Positions 1-12,571 of a stretch of DNA of 64,000 nucleotides are shown here, one piece after another. The notes under the pieces are model-generated. The model worked only from the letters and a program-made list of their open reading frames with translations. It did not search any database and was not told where the DNA came from. Both the position numbers and the translations under genes were made by a program. Position 1 is the first letter of the stretch. The number at the start of each line of letters is the position of its first letter. Source of the DNA: Cymbidium sinense (Eukaryota > Streptophyta > Magnoliopsida > Asparagales > Orchidaceae); NCBI GenBank assembly GCA_021442155.1, contig CM038223.1:33702983-33766982 (forward strand). The letters run 5' to 3'.

Positions 1-1260
1 ACCAAAACCAAATAATAAATTTAAAGCCAAAACTAAATTAAAATTTAAAATCAAGCTCAACACTCTAAAGTAAAAGTCTAGGTCATCCTAGTGAATCCTT
101 TTAAGACATGACCTAACTCAATTTGATTGCATGAACCCAATCAAACCCAAATCTAATAAAATTGAATAAAAACCTTTATCCAACACATTAAAATTGCAAT
201 CTAAATTTAATTAAGCTTACATTAAGGTAGCTGGAATGGTTGGCCCAATTGACCCATTCAAGCTCAAAATCAGTTAATTCTAAGACAAATCAAATAAAAT
301 CATAACAAATCAAAATAAAATCAAATAAAAAGCATAAAATTAATACACATATATAAATGAACCCAAAAATAAATATATGAATGTTTTAAACTAATCAATC
401 AAGCTATTTGACTTGAGTTAACCCTTGTGGGCCCTACTAAGTCAAAAATCAACAAACCAAAATTTGGTCAAATTAAGCCATTCCGAAGGTCAAAAACATC
501 AAATGAATTTTTCTAAACACAAATATAAATAAATATAAATTCAAAGAGGACTCCAATGGGTTAAGTGAATCACTTGGCCCAAATGGACTCGAATAAATCG
601 TATTGAGCCCAAATTCAAATTAAATTAAAACTAATTCAAATAAAATTCTTCAAATCATTTTAAATTCATATTTAAACGTGATTCAACCTTTCCTTGGGTT
701 TAACATGATCAATTGGATCACTTAGCCCAAGTGAACCAATTTCACCCATTTAAGCCCACTTTAAGTTAACATGGATCTATTTTAAAATTAAATTCAAATA
801 AATTGAAATTAATTAGACCAAATCATTCCAAACACTTAATTGAATATAATTGAAATCTAAATTCATTTTAATTTGAGTCAGCTTGGTTGTTCAATTTAAA
901 TGAGTTCACATAAATCCATTTGAACTAAAAACAGGTTAAAATGAGTTTTAATAAAAATTTAAATTGAAATAATTATGAATGTTAAATATTAATTATTCCT
1001 TAACATCATGGATGATCAATTACACATCATTGAATCAAAATCCAACTTCTAAAAAGACCACTTAAGCTAAATGATCCATTTTAACTTATTTGAGTCAAAT
1101 GAGTCAAGTTATCCTAACCATGGAAAATTCATATGAAACATGAATCAAGTGATCCATAAATTATTACATAGATAATTAACATTAATTTAAACTCAAATTT
1201 AAAAAAATTAATTAAATGTTACATTGAACCAAACTTAAATGAATCAAATAAAGCACAAAT
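1..1260 (-). repeat. Degenerate GGTCAA/TTGACC field of R1
   Basis: About 1.2 kb dense in diverged words such as CCAATTGACCCATT, TTTGGTCAAATTAAGCC and GATCAATTGGATCACTTAG. It is the reverse-orientation equivalent of 21.35-22.3, 41.4-42.4 and 58.0-59.1 kb. There is no fixed period and no open frame. It is repeat-like by word content and not by exact tandem copies. Confidence 0.6.
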
Positions 1261-2217
1261 CCAAACCCAACCCAAATGAGCTTGAGCTTAGCCTAAAGTT
1301 CACTTTAGGTTTGACTCGGGCAGTAGGCAACGACCCAAAAGCATAGAATATTAACGTGGCAAGAAAGGATGGTGGAGCTCATGGGGAGCAAGCATGGATG
1401 ATCTACTTCCATCACCTCAAGCCTTACCCATGCTTAATTTCATACCCCTTAATCCATTCAAACCTCATTTCAAACCTTTCAACCACCTTCATTATCATGA
1501 TGGGCTTCCGGATTCCCATGGTTGGCCACCTTCACATCAAACCAATAAGGGCACTCTCAACCAAGTATAAAGGCAAGGCTTGAAGCATTAATTTCGCCTA
1601 TGGAACATTCCAACACCTTCTCAAAGTTAAGATGAACCTTTCCCTTTCTCCTTAACCTTTCCAATCACTCCCCACACCAAACTTCAACGAGCAGCCTTCT
1701 CAGATTTAAAAAAATTAATTAAATGTTACATTGAACCAAACTTAAATGAATAAAATAAAGCACAAATCCAAACCCAACCCAAATGTGCTTGAGCTTAGCC
1801 TACAGCTCACTTTAGGTTTGACTCAGGCAGTAGGAAATGACCCAAAAGCCAGAGAATATTAAGGTGGCAAGAAAGGATGAGGTGGAGCTCATGGGGAGAA
1901 AGCATGGATGATTTACTTCCATCACCTCAAGCCTTACCCATGCTTAATTTCATACCCCTTAATCCATTCAAACCTCATTTCTAACCATTCAACCACCTTC
2001 ACTATCATGATGGGCTTTCAAATTCCCATGGATGGCCACCTCACATCAAACCAATAAGGGCACTCTCAACCAAGTATAAATACAAGGCTTGAAGCATTAA
2101 TTCCACCTTTGGAACATTCCAACACCTTCTCAAAGTTAAGATGAACGTAGATGAACCTTTCCCTTTCTCCTTAACTTTTCCAATCACTCCCCACACCAAA
2201 CTTCAACAAGCAACCTT
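1197..2217 (+). repeat. 507 bp tandem duplication inside R1
   Basis: Two direct copies, about 1197-1703 and 1704-2217, each starting at an A7 run followed by TTAATTAAATGTTACATTG and ending near CACCAAACTTCAAC. They differ by scattered substitutions and small indels (copy 2 has about 10 extra bases near 2140). A 75-codon open frame in copy 1 (1356-1583) has no family resemblance and is interrupted in copy 2, so I do not call it a gene. The duplication is not shared by R2, R3 or R4 and is therefore private to R1. Confidence 0.85.
2051..2082 (+). promoter_or_regulatory. CCAAT and TATA-like motif in the GC-richer block
   Basis: CCAATAAGG is followed by TATAAATA (2075-2082). The first duplicate copy has the weaker TATAAAGG at 1566-1573. 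The block is less AT-rich than its surroundings, as in a plant LTR promoter. If real, transcription of family R runs opposite to the orientation called forward here. No transcript evidence exists in the sequence itself. Confidence 0.3.
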
Positions 2218-2241
2218 CATGCATGATCTCCACATCAAACC

Positions 2242-2311
2242 AGATAGAGGCATAGCATCAATTCATTCCAAGGGCTAGATGGAGGCATAGCATCAATTTA
2301 TTCCTAGAGCT
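2242..2311 (+). repeat. Two tandem 35 bp units
   Basis: AGATAGAGGCATAGCATCAA at 2242 recurs as AGATGGAGGCATAGCATCAA at 2277, each followed by TT(C/T)ATTCC. It lies just downstream of the TATA-like motif of R1. Confidence 0.75.
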
Positions 2312-2559
2312 TCATTTCAACTTCTCAAAGCTTTTCAAAATAAGAAACCATTGAAGATCAACACCGACAAGGTATGCCACCTCACTGACTTCCCCTTTAA
2401 TTTTAGTTGGTCCTTTGTAATGCCAACTTGATATTTGGTGAGATCAAACCATTTAGATCCCTCCTGACTTGCCCCTTAATTATTTTGCAATATAAAACAT
2501 GAAGAATCATGACTTAGATGATTAAAAATTATCGCCCGAAGGTAGACAACTCTCAGTAC

Positions 2560-5040
2560 TCTAGAGAAATGTTAGGAATGAAATCATCATCAACTATTTC
2601 TTTTAATTGAAATGGATAGTCATAATTCAGAAGCATAAATATAACTTAATCTCTTAAATTAGTGGAGGGTTAATCCTTGACCATTCAATCTTTAATCGAA
2701 TAGTCCTAATCAATCCCACATCCCCGCCACCATCTTACAGGGATTCTACATGGATCAACATGGCCCAATCATTCAATGTCATGCATCAAGCAATGCTCAA
2801 TCAGTGCCACATTAGCATAAATTAAGACAAACAACAAATTAGTTTTTTAAATTTTAAAAATTATTTTAAAATGTTAAGAATTTCAAATATTCATAGAAAT
2901 TAAAATATTCAACTAGAAAATACAAATAAGGGCTCTTTGGATACATCTTAATGAGAAGAATCTATTAAACCATAAATCCCTAATTTTTATTAAGTATTTC
3001 CAAGTTAAATTAAGTTAAATTAAAAATAATCAAACATAAATTAATACAATCAACATGAAACTTGGGGATACAAAGCTAACGTTAAAATGCACCTTTAATG
3101 AAAATTTAAAGAAGTACTAGTGATTAAATTAAAAAATATGAGATTTTCAATCTCAAAAACCTAATTTAATAAAATAAATTAATATTGACCCAAAAAATTA
3201 GAGGAAATTATGGAAAAGACTCAAAAAACCTTAAAGAACATCAATAAAATTAATAAACAATATTAAACTTTATTTAAACTCATTAAACCCCAAAATGACC
3301 TAATTAATGGATTAATTGAATTAAATAATTCAATTAATTTAGTTGATCTTTGAAAAATTATAATAAATTCAGAAAAAATCCAAAATTTCTAATTCAACCT
3401 TTTCTAGACACATCTTTTAGAGAGGAATCAAAGAAAATTAAAAGCCTTAATTAATTCCTAATATTTTAAGCCTAATTTATGTTTTATTGAAAACATAAAA
3501 ACTTTATTTCATCTTATCTCTAATCATGACAAAGTTTTAGAAAAATTAAATTAGCAAGAAACCTAACTTATCAAAAAAATTTCAAAGTAAAATGGCTTCT
3601 TGATCATAAGCTATTAATAAATTTAAACTAAATAGCAAATCAAAATTTCAAAAAATATAAAAATTAGCAAAACCAACTCAAAATATTTCTAAAAACATCA
3701 GAAAACTTTGAAAATTTTTCTCAATCCTCTGAAGTTAATAAATTATAAAATTTATATATTTAGGATTTAAAGAAATAAAATTAATTAGTCCTAAGTCTAA
3801 AATTGGAAACTCCACAATAAGTTAAATGATTAATTAAATTTTTTAATTAATTGATTTTTGAATTCAACACTTACATAAACATTTTTTAAAACTAAAATCA
3901 TTCCAAACTTACTTAATATTGAATGGCTAATTCAAGTATAATTAAAGATGAATAATTTGATTAGATTATTCATAATCAAAAAAATATTTAAATGCCTTAA
4001 GAATTCATAATGTCTAAGCATTGGCACCCTAAGAGGTTAATCTATATAAATTACGTAAACTATGATTAGTGTTCAAAAAAAAATATAAACAAAAACTTAA
4101 CCATGAAGAACTAAATCAAATTACAAAAATTTTGCTTTAAATCAAATTAAGCAATATTAATTGAATTTAATAAAACATAAAGTTTTGAAACTTAACCTTA
4201 TTTGACTTCATGAATCTAACAAATCTTAAATCAAACTTAATAAAAAAAAATTGACTATAAAATCAATGTTGAATGGAAATTAATAAATCAAATAAAATAG
4301 GTTATGCCAACAATTTACCTACAAATTAATTAAATTATAAATTAAAATTATATGAATTAAATTTAAAATTTAATTAAATCAAATAAATAAACTAAATTAA
4401 ATAAATCACCAAACCCTTAATTGAAATTTAAATAATAAGATCATAGTAAAAGTCATTCAAATCATAAGCTAATCAAAATGCATTAAATAACTTGAATATA
4501 ATAAAGATGCAAAACCACTAAATGCCAACAACAAAAAAAAGAACTTAATCATGATAAGCCATATAAATTAACAAAACTAAATGAATTTATAAAATGAAAC
4601 TTAAAGAAGAGAAATAAATTATAATTGAATAATAAAAAATGCTAAAAAATTTAATCAAATAAAAACTAGTAATTAACCTAAGATTAATATTAAATATTTA
4701 AATATTTAAAATTAAACAACTCCAACAAACTAATCTTTAAATAAATTAAATAATAACTAAATTAAATTCAACTCAGTCAATTAAATAGTTTGAAAGGACT
4801 AATTAAGATATGTTGGTTCCTAGTTTGACATTTAGAGCTGATTTTCATCTTAGAGTCAAAATTTCACTATACTAAGATTAGGATGTTAAATAAATTGGGT
4901 TCTATTTCAAGTAAAATTTATTTTATTCCTCATTTTTTAAAACCTAAAATCAACTTAAACACAAAAATAAATCTAAAATTAAAACAAAATTAAAAATCAA
5001 CTTAAATATTTAAATTAAAGCCATCCAATTATAAAATTGA
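2560..5040 (-). other. AT-rich body of R1, no gene seen
   Basis: Very AT-rich (rich in TTAATT, AAATTAAA) with no open frame longer than noise. A segment around 4,810-4,920 matches the complement of 17,680-17,800 in R2 (shared CTAAATGTCAAACTA-type sequence), which places it in the body module of family R. Nothing else is recognised. Confidence 0.5.
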
Positions 5041-6929
5041 ACACACTTTAAATTCAAATTATAACTTGAACCTATAAAAGCCTAGTGTAGTCATATCACA
5101 GAAGCCATTCCTTTCACAGACTAGATTATTAGTTCATCGATCATATACTTAGGTTAAGCCAATGATCTATAATGATTTGTGTTGTGATGTGATATTCTTT
5201 TTATTTTGGGGTGTAATTTTTTATATTGAACAATTAAGAATTATTTGATCACTAGTGTGGATGTTAGAGTATTCTTTTTAGACTAATACAATTTTCTATA
5301 GAGGGTTATACTTAAAAGGACTATCATAATAAATAAAATAAATGTTATTTACTTTTAGGTGCTGCTTAAATCTCTAAGCATATCTTAATAGGACAGGTGG
5401 GTTTAATCATCATTGGTGTTAAGCTTATATGATTGAATTATAATTACTGAGCTGTGTGTTTTTCCTTATGTCTATTTTGTAGGATTTAGGATTTTATTTT
5501 TGAATTTTAATACATAATTTAAGCCTAAAATTAGGTTAGAATATATGGAGTTTAGGAATAGTAGGAGCTAACTGTACCTATTGGTGGTCTCCTGTGAAGC
5601 TTAAGGTGGTCCCTCAAGAAGGTGATAATCTTGAATGAAGACTCTCATAGATCAAGACTTTAGTTCTATGTTGGGCTATATAAGGGTAGAGTTTGGCTGT
5701 CCATTTTTCTTTTTCTTTTGGAGTGTACAAAGTATCTAATTGCACTAGCCTATTTATTTAATTAAATTTAACTTGATTTATTTTATGTTGTGCAATAGAA
5801 CTATATGCTTTTTTTATAAGTTTCTTTATATGATTGATGTGTTCTACAATGAATCTTGGATACGCTATGCTCTTAAGAAAATTAATTTTTTTACCCAATT
5901 AAATTAAAATAACTTAAACATAAATAAATAACTCATAACCTCACTTAATCAAAGCCTTAGGCATCAAAAAGAATTAATTAGAAATAAAAACATTTTGTAA
6001 ACCATACAAGAATAATTCATTGTACTTCTTGAATTAGGTGCTTTACCCATTACACATAAGGGGACAATTGACTTGTGAGGATGACCACCATTCTTAGGAA
6101 AGTGTGCCTACTTTTATTTATTTAGCTCATGGTCTTTTTCTAACCGTATCTCATTTTAGGCATGACTTTCTTACCTAAAGCCGTAAATGAAATTGTGAGT
6201 CAAAATACTTCAAAAATGTTGAAAATTATTATATTAGTGAATATACCAGCCATTATCTTAAGGTTATAGAGTGAGTGTAGGCTCTTATCTTTCTTTTCTA
6301 AAAATAATAGCCTGAACATCTTGAATAAAAAAAATTAAACTCATGGTTTTAAAATTGCTTAGGTTGTGTTAGCTGGAAATTTTACAAAGTGAGAAGTAAT
6401 CCCACGAGTGTCAAGGATAGGTTATTATTCTCATGTGCATTGAAGACCCATAATTCCCAAGAATTAAACTAAGTTGAATTTATAACTTATATTAGAAGCA
6501 TTTTGGCATTATGATTTGAAGGATCTCATTAAAATAAGTCTTCAACTCCTAGTCATTCCTATTATCTTGTGTTGTTCGAATCCAAGTCTTCAATTTTTAA
6601 TAAAATATCAACTTAGAATCTCAATAATTTTAATTTAAAAAAATATAAAGCCTAATGATAGGATAGTTAATATTCTTATTAGGCTTCCCAATATCTAAAA
6701 GCATTTCTTACTTATTCCCTATTTGCTTTTGAAAAGAACTCTTTCTCATTGAAGCATTACCTTTTCAAATTTCAAATTAACTATCCTTTCATGATAAGCT
6801 TTGAAATACATGTAGAGGTAAAAATTAATTTCTTTAATCTAGAGTTCTTTTTTATGATGTAATTAATTATAGGGGCTTCCCCTTATAGGGAACTAAGGAC
6901 CTTGCAATAAACTTAACCATGTTATATTT

Positions 6930-7887
6930 ATTATGGAGGTAAGCATCTTGTTTCAATGAAATTGAGAGAATTAAATGGCCATAGATCTTTAGAATTATAT
7001 CTAAAGATCTATTTTAGAGTTTTGGTTGGATAATGAAGGGTGTTGGATAATATGATAATGAGAATGCCTAAACTAGTCATTTGATTTAAAATGTAGTTTT
7101 AAGGAATGAGATTTAATGAGGTAAATGGCTAAAAATACTTGGGAAGGTTTATGTTATGATATGTATTTATGATCTAAAGTAGTTGATTAGGAATCAAAGG
7201 GTTTAAGTTATTATTTTGGAGTAAGGACTCGGACTAGGCTGTAATTACTGAAGTATAGGTATTAATGGGTGAAGGAAGGTGTAGGTTTATGGAGGAGAGA
7301 ATAAGACTTAATGGGTGGTTAGAGATGATGTTAAGAAGTTTAAGAAAGAGTTGAATAAGTTACTTTGGGTATTGGAGGTGAGAAAATAAATATATATTTG
7401 ATAATTATTGCTCCGCTAAGGATTATCAAGGTTTAGCCACCAAGCTCTCAAATTATAAGAACAACTCAGATATTTTGTAATTTCCAAAAGATTTTCTTTC
7501 ATTCTAGACAATGTATAGCCTTTACAATTATCTTTAAAAATAAAAAACTTCAAAATATGGTGGGAAAGGCAGGAGGCCACATTAATGTGAAGCAATAAGT
7601 TACCTTATTATTTCATATCATACACATATATCACATATTATTATTTTATGTGGATTCAACCATCTCACATGCCATGCTTTAAATTTTTACATTCAAAATT
7701 TTAAACCAAGAGTTTCTAGAAAGAAATTAAAATTTACATAATTAAAAAATGATGAAATCATAAAATGGGTTGTGTCAAGTTAATGAACTAAACATTCTTC
7801 ATTCTTAAATTTTTTTAAGCTTTAGCTTGATACCTAGTGAATGGACCTTGAGTTCTAATCTCCTAATCGACATGATATTCTACATCA
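6930..7887 (-). repeat. 3' LTR of element A
   Basis: It matches 36,195-37,174 over its length, for example GAATTAAATGGCCATAGAT at 6,968 and 36,228, and GATAATGAAGGGTGT at 7,031 and 36,291. The right edge reads TACATCA, i.e. TGATGTA on the element strand, next to a purine-rich tract. The left edge is approximate; similarity fades around ATGGAGGT at 6,935. No target duplication could be paired. Confidence 0.8.
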
Positions 7888-7895
7888 ACTCCCTT
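7888..7895 (-). promoter_or_regulatory. Polypurine tract of element A
   Basis: ACTCCCTT on the plus strand reads AAGGGAGT on the element strand and abuts the 3' LTR start TGATG. This is the position expected for the plus-strand DNA primer of an LTR retrotransposon. Confidence 0.55.
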
Positions 7896-7899
7896 AATA

Positions 7900-8597
7900 A
7901 CAATTGAACTCTACTCTATAAAATTAAAATCGAAGAAGTCTTCTACTTATTATGAGACTAAAGTCTTTAAGTTAGTACAGGTCAACTATATGTCTTCTCT
8001 TAGTGGTTTATTCTTCTAGCAAATTAGAAAATAATATTTAGAAGCTAGATTAATGGGTGCTTCTTTAGTGATGAAATAGTCAACTTCAAATAAAAAGGGC
8101 TTCTACAAGCATGATGATATATCTCTTGCTAAAAAGATAGATTGAACAAGTGGAGGTTTGCTAACTCCTTCATATGATAGGATATGTTCAATATTAATGA
8201 ACGGATGAATGAGCATATCAAAAGGTAAATTAAAGTGATAAGCATTAGTTTTAATTTCTTGAGAATTTTAAATGGACCAAAATTCTATTCATATAATTTT
8301 TTATATTTAGCAGTTTGATAACGCTCAAGCCAAATGTGAATCAAAACATAATCATCTTTTTATATTCTTTCATTGAATTATTATGATTTGTCTTAGAAGC
8401 ATAGTTTTCCTTATTTATAGTAATTTTCTTTCTTATATTTTCATGGAGGTTTTGAAAGTCTTTTGCAAATAAGAATGCTACATTAGAAAATGCATGACAT
8501 GGTAGGTTTGCTACATCCATTGATCATCTTAACTTTTGACAATAAACTATCTCAAAAGGTGATATATTTGTAGTTTTAGAGATAAAACTATTATAAG
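7900..8597 (-). pseudogene. Element A integrase C-terminal part with CRM-type chromodomain-like tail
   Basis: Read leftward, the minus strand gives a TTNISPFEIVY segment (8,545-8,580), then ERYQTAKYKKLYE and GPFKILKK (8,265-8,335), the usual integrase GPF core of Ty3/gypsy elements, then HPFINIEHIL (about 8,190). About 200 bp further, KYYFLIC-KNKP-REDI aligns with the better preserved motif of element C at 46.17-46.25 kb. Two family tryptophans there are TAG stops. The region is the C-terminal half of the integrase whose core is 24 kb away at 32.84-33.56 kb. It is dead: several stops, no usable frame. Confidence 0.75.
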
Positions 8598-10239
8598 TTA
8601 TTTATATTTTATCTTATATGCAAGTGCACATGTTTCATCAAGTAATATAGAACGAGTAGAGTATCATTCCCATGTGGATTAGAGCGAAATTCTATAGCAA
8701 TTTTATATTAAGCATTAATCTTTTAGAACTTGATTATTATCCAACAAAATATAAAGTGTTCAACTAAAATTATTGTCTACTATTTTGCAAAATATTAAAA
8801 GACTAATTTACATTTTCATATTTTATAAAAAAAATATAAGTGTTGTTCTTAACTTAAAAGTAGTACTCTAAATTTATGGAGTTTTTGGATTATGTATTAC
8901 ATTAAATTAAGTAGTGTATTTAATTTTAAGTATGTAGTGTCAACCAGAAGCAAAAATGTTATACCCTCTATGTTTAAACAAGTATAACTAAACTAATTCT
9001 TTTACATAGTTTTTTTTCCTAATTTTAAATAAATCTTGATTGCTTATGATTCTTAGAAATAGTCATATATTTAATGGCTATTCATCACTTCTGGACTATC
9101 TAGCACATTAATGATTATTTAGTATATCTATTTTTCCTTTTTTAATTAATCTTCTAAGACTATTGTTATCACTAGATCACATTTGACTTTAATTTTGTTT
9201 TTGGCTAAATCACTCGTAAATAAAGCATTGAGAAAAGAAAAAAACCATTCTCTTGAAAAGCACAAATAATTTTTTTATATTAATCCACAAATTATAATCT
9301 AATTCATTGCTGACATCCAAAATGTTCACATAAATTTAGAGCACCTTACATATTAGTGCTTCATTATAAAGAAGATGGAAACTCATTTAACATTGTAAAA
9401 TATAACATAGGACAACTAGAGAACAAAGTAAATAGCACACTAAGTGAGTCTTTTAAGTCCACCCTTTAGCAATCCTCTATTGCTTCTTCATGGAAATATC
9501 TAACATCCCCCATTGAAAACCCTTGATTGTTGATTTTCTTCTCTACCACATGCTTAAGAAAAATACTCTACCATATTACCATCACATCGCTCTCATAACA
9601 CTTGGAGTATGACTCTCTATGTGCTACATAAAAAAACTCACACTCTTACACTCACTCCCCCTCTTACCAAATTTTGAAAAATTTTCTTTTAAGTTTAGAA
9701 ATATCCATTATTTGTAGCCTATAAATAGCCCTAATCACTTACTCTAATGCTCCTACCATAAATACCTTGAAAACTGATTGCATTATCACTAAACCAACAC
9801 AATTCTATTATGTTAGGTCATAGAGCTGTGTTGCTATAAGTGGTACTTTGTCATTGTTGATCTGACGTTATGGTGTTATGTTTACTGCCTTCGCTTCATA
9901 TTTTTCCACAAGTACAACACCATAATATTTCTTATGCAGCAACTAAGCACTAAGCTTGCTGTAAAATTGCCCCAAATCAGCCTAATTTAGCACCTCGATG
10001 CTGCTAATATTGTGTCTAGGCGCTGACCTTACTTTTTTTTCCTCTATTTTAGGCCATTTTCAACACTATGGTGCTGCTTTTGCATCACCTAAGTGCTGGG
10101 CCTAAATCTTTTCTTTTTCATTTTTGGGAATTTTTTTGTTACAACACAAAATATATTTAAAATATACACTTTTTAACATATACAAATATGGTAAATGCAT
10201 CATAGCTACATGAAATTTTCACAAATTTAACACTTGTCA
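8598..10239 (-). repeat. 3' LTR of element B
   Basis: 1.64 kb. The part 8,957-10,239 matches 31,545-32,841, beginning at ATACCCTCTATGT and ending in AACACTTGTCA (AACACTTATCA in the right copy). The outer ~360 bp (8,598-8,956) has no clear partner in the right LTR but must belong to B, because the host integrase frame resumes only left of 8,598. A CTATTTATAGG core (complement at about 9,720) may be the TATA region on the element strand. Confidence 0.75.
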
Positions 10240-10251
10240 AATACCCCCAAA
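10240..10251 (-). promoter_or_regulatory. Polypurine tract of element B
   Basis: AATACCCCCAAA on the plus strand is TTTGGGGGTATT on the element strand, directly before the LTR start TGACAAG. A run of five G beside the 3' LTR is the expected minus-strand layout. Confidence 0.7.
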
Positions 10252-12257
10252 CTTAAACTATTTCTTATCCTCAAATAATTTGATACTATATTGTCATTTT
10301 GAGTTAGTTAATAATATAGATTTTTGAAGTCTTAAAAAATTAAATAAAAACATTATCTAAAAATATAAATTACATTTTTATATTTATTTTTCATTTCATC
10401 ATTTCAAACTAAAATATCCCATATTCTTATTATTAACTATTTTTTAGTTAAAATTCTTTAGTGCATATTATCATAGTTTATTCTTATGACGATGAATGAA
10501 TTGATATTTTAATAAATAGTTATCCATATAATATATATAAACATAATTTTTATGTTCTGAATTGTAATTATGATAATTATTCTTCCATAAACTCATTGAA
10601 TTGATTTAGATTTCAAAAATTTTAAAGTTCAATGAGATACTCAACCTCAAGTGAACCTTCTAGTTATTTCTCTTTCTCACTTTTTTATGATATGTATAGT
10701 TTACATATTCTTCATGTATAAGTACACTATATTGGCTTTGTAACCCATTATAAATATGTTATAATCTTGACTCAATTCAATATGTCTTTGTTCGCTTAAC
10801 AATATTTTATAAGTTCTAATTAGTAATAGTTTCATTATATTATTTCTTATTATATGTATTTTTATTTATTTTAGTATCAATTCATTAAATTAATCAAGAA
10901 TTACCTATGTGTTATGTGTGTGCTTAAGAAACTTTTTAACTTAACAAAAATTACTAGCTTTTCTAAGATATTTGGTTATTATTATTTTGAAAGAAATACC
11001 ATGATTAAATCAAACCTTACAAGTAAATTGTTATTTTTTAGTTAAAATTTGTTTAATTAATTTTAGCTTCCAATAATGTCTAATATTTTTCAAACTAACC
11101 TTAAGTTTAAAATGCAAATGTAACAACCTCAAAAAGTATAATAATTAAAGTTTTTAGGCTACTACTATTATGTAAATATCACATTTAAATGCAACACATC
11201 TAAGAAATGAATACTTAACATTAATTTTTACTTGAACAAATACATATATAAAGACACAAACTTAAGACTACATAAATACACAAAAAAGAAAAAGTACATA
11301 AAATTACACAAAAATAAAAAAAAAACTTTCATAGTAATCCACGTCCTCCTCTTCTTCTTCATTTACTTCTTCTATCTATGGCCAGTAAGGTTGATATTGT
11401 AGCACTACAAGAGAAGGAATTTTGTTTGGACCAATATAAAAGTTATAGTTTTTAAATATGTGAATGAGTGATGTGTTATACTTAGCCATATAAAAAAATT
11501 GTTGTTTTGTTGACCCATATGATGATCAAAATTTTCTTTCTAATTACTATTTCCACCAACTACCTTCATTAACCCTTTTTCTTAAGTCAGAGATTTCTCC
11601 TCCAATTTCTTAGAGTTTCTCTTTTAAAGTTTTGGAAGATCGAGATCTAGATTAAAGAATACATGAGCTTTCTCTTACCTCTATTTTTAATCTTAATCCT
11701 TCAATTGACCTTTTAATAAGAGGAGCCCTTTATATAAGAACCTCCTCATCTAACTACCCCATCACATCAGCTAAAAGACATAAAGCATAAATAAGAGAGG
11801 GTAATCAAAACTTACTTTAACACTACCCTTAATCATATTATAAATTATCTTTCCTACATCTATAAAAACACCTATTTGAATTAAAAATTTTAAAACCACC
11901 CTATCCTTAGTTACCTTAGTGATATTACCGCTAGGTGTCACCTAGATAGAAATGAAGTAATACTAGGCAGAAAAAATGATAATATTTTTCTCTTGACATT
12001 TCTATTGGACATTAGCATTTCCAAAAATTTGGAATCTAAGACTTTTATCAAAATTTGAATGACTATTATAATAAAAAAAATATTTATTATTTCCATAATT
12101 TTCTAATTTATAATATGTATTAATGGTAATATTATCAAAACTTACATATTTTTCCCTCAAAAAATCCTTATTGTCTCCATGCACCGCATTGGAAAAAAAC
12201 TCTCACACAATAGGGATGATGAAAGCTTTGTTATTATAGGTGAAGTGTTCTTGGCCT
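10252..12257 (-). other. Element B 3' internal region, outer part
   Basis: Two kilobases between the polypurine tract and the left edge of R2. AT-rich, with many stops in all frames. A minus-strand 60-codon frame at 12,002-12,184 resembles nothing I know. In Athila elements this position may hold an env-like frame; I see no membrane or signal segments to support one here. Confidence 0.4.
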
Positions 12258-12571
12258 TGTGTGGGAATTTTATTTGGAACACCATACAGATCTTGGTGGT
12301 ACTTATTTAGGTAGTCAAATACATCATTAAGGGATAAATATATTATTTCAAAAGACAAAAATATTATCCTATTATTGATTTGATTACTTAATAAGGGCTC
12401 GAAAAGCTAATGGGTATTTGATGTACTAGAGATTTTGCCTTTAAACTATATGAAGAAGTAGAATAGGGTCAAAATCAGGTTGTGATGAAGTTGTTGCACC
12501 ATCTTCACAAGGTACTCCCCTCCTACCCCTAGAGCACTATTCACTATTACTCTTCCATTGGTTTACTCACA

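Larger units (their letters stand above)
1..6915 (-). repeat. Family R copy R1 (reverse orientation, cut by window edge)
   Basis: This stretch is the reverse complement of the same ordered set of modules seen at 12.3-22.5, 37.2-42.6 and 52.4-59.3 kb. From right to left: head (about 6.9-5.04 kb), AT-rich body (5.04-2.56 kb), GC-richer block (2.5-1.3 kb) and the degenerate GGTCAA field (1.25-0 kb). Matching landmarks are GGAATAGTAGGAGCTAACTG near 5,555 against its complement near 16,890, and GAAAGTGTGCCTACTTTTAT near 6,100 against the complement of 16,380. No protein is recognisable. The first ~240 bp of the head, present in R2 and R3, is missing beside element A. The class of element is unknown; a non-autonomous retroelement is one possibility. 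Confidence 0.7.

Noticed and set aside
1356..1583. 75-codon frame in R1
   Set aside because: The tandem copy at ~1,863-2,090 does not keep it open, and the protein resembles nothing.
12002..12184. Possible env-like frame of the Athila element
   Set aside because: 60 codons, no signal peptide, membrane segment or conserved cysteines; not enough to call an env relic.
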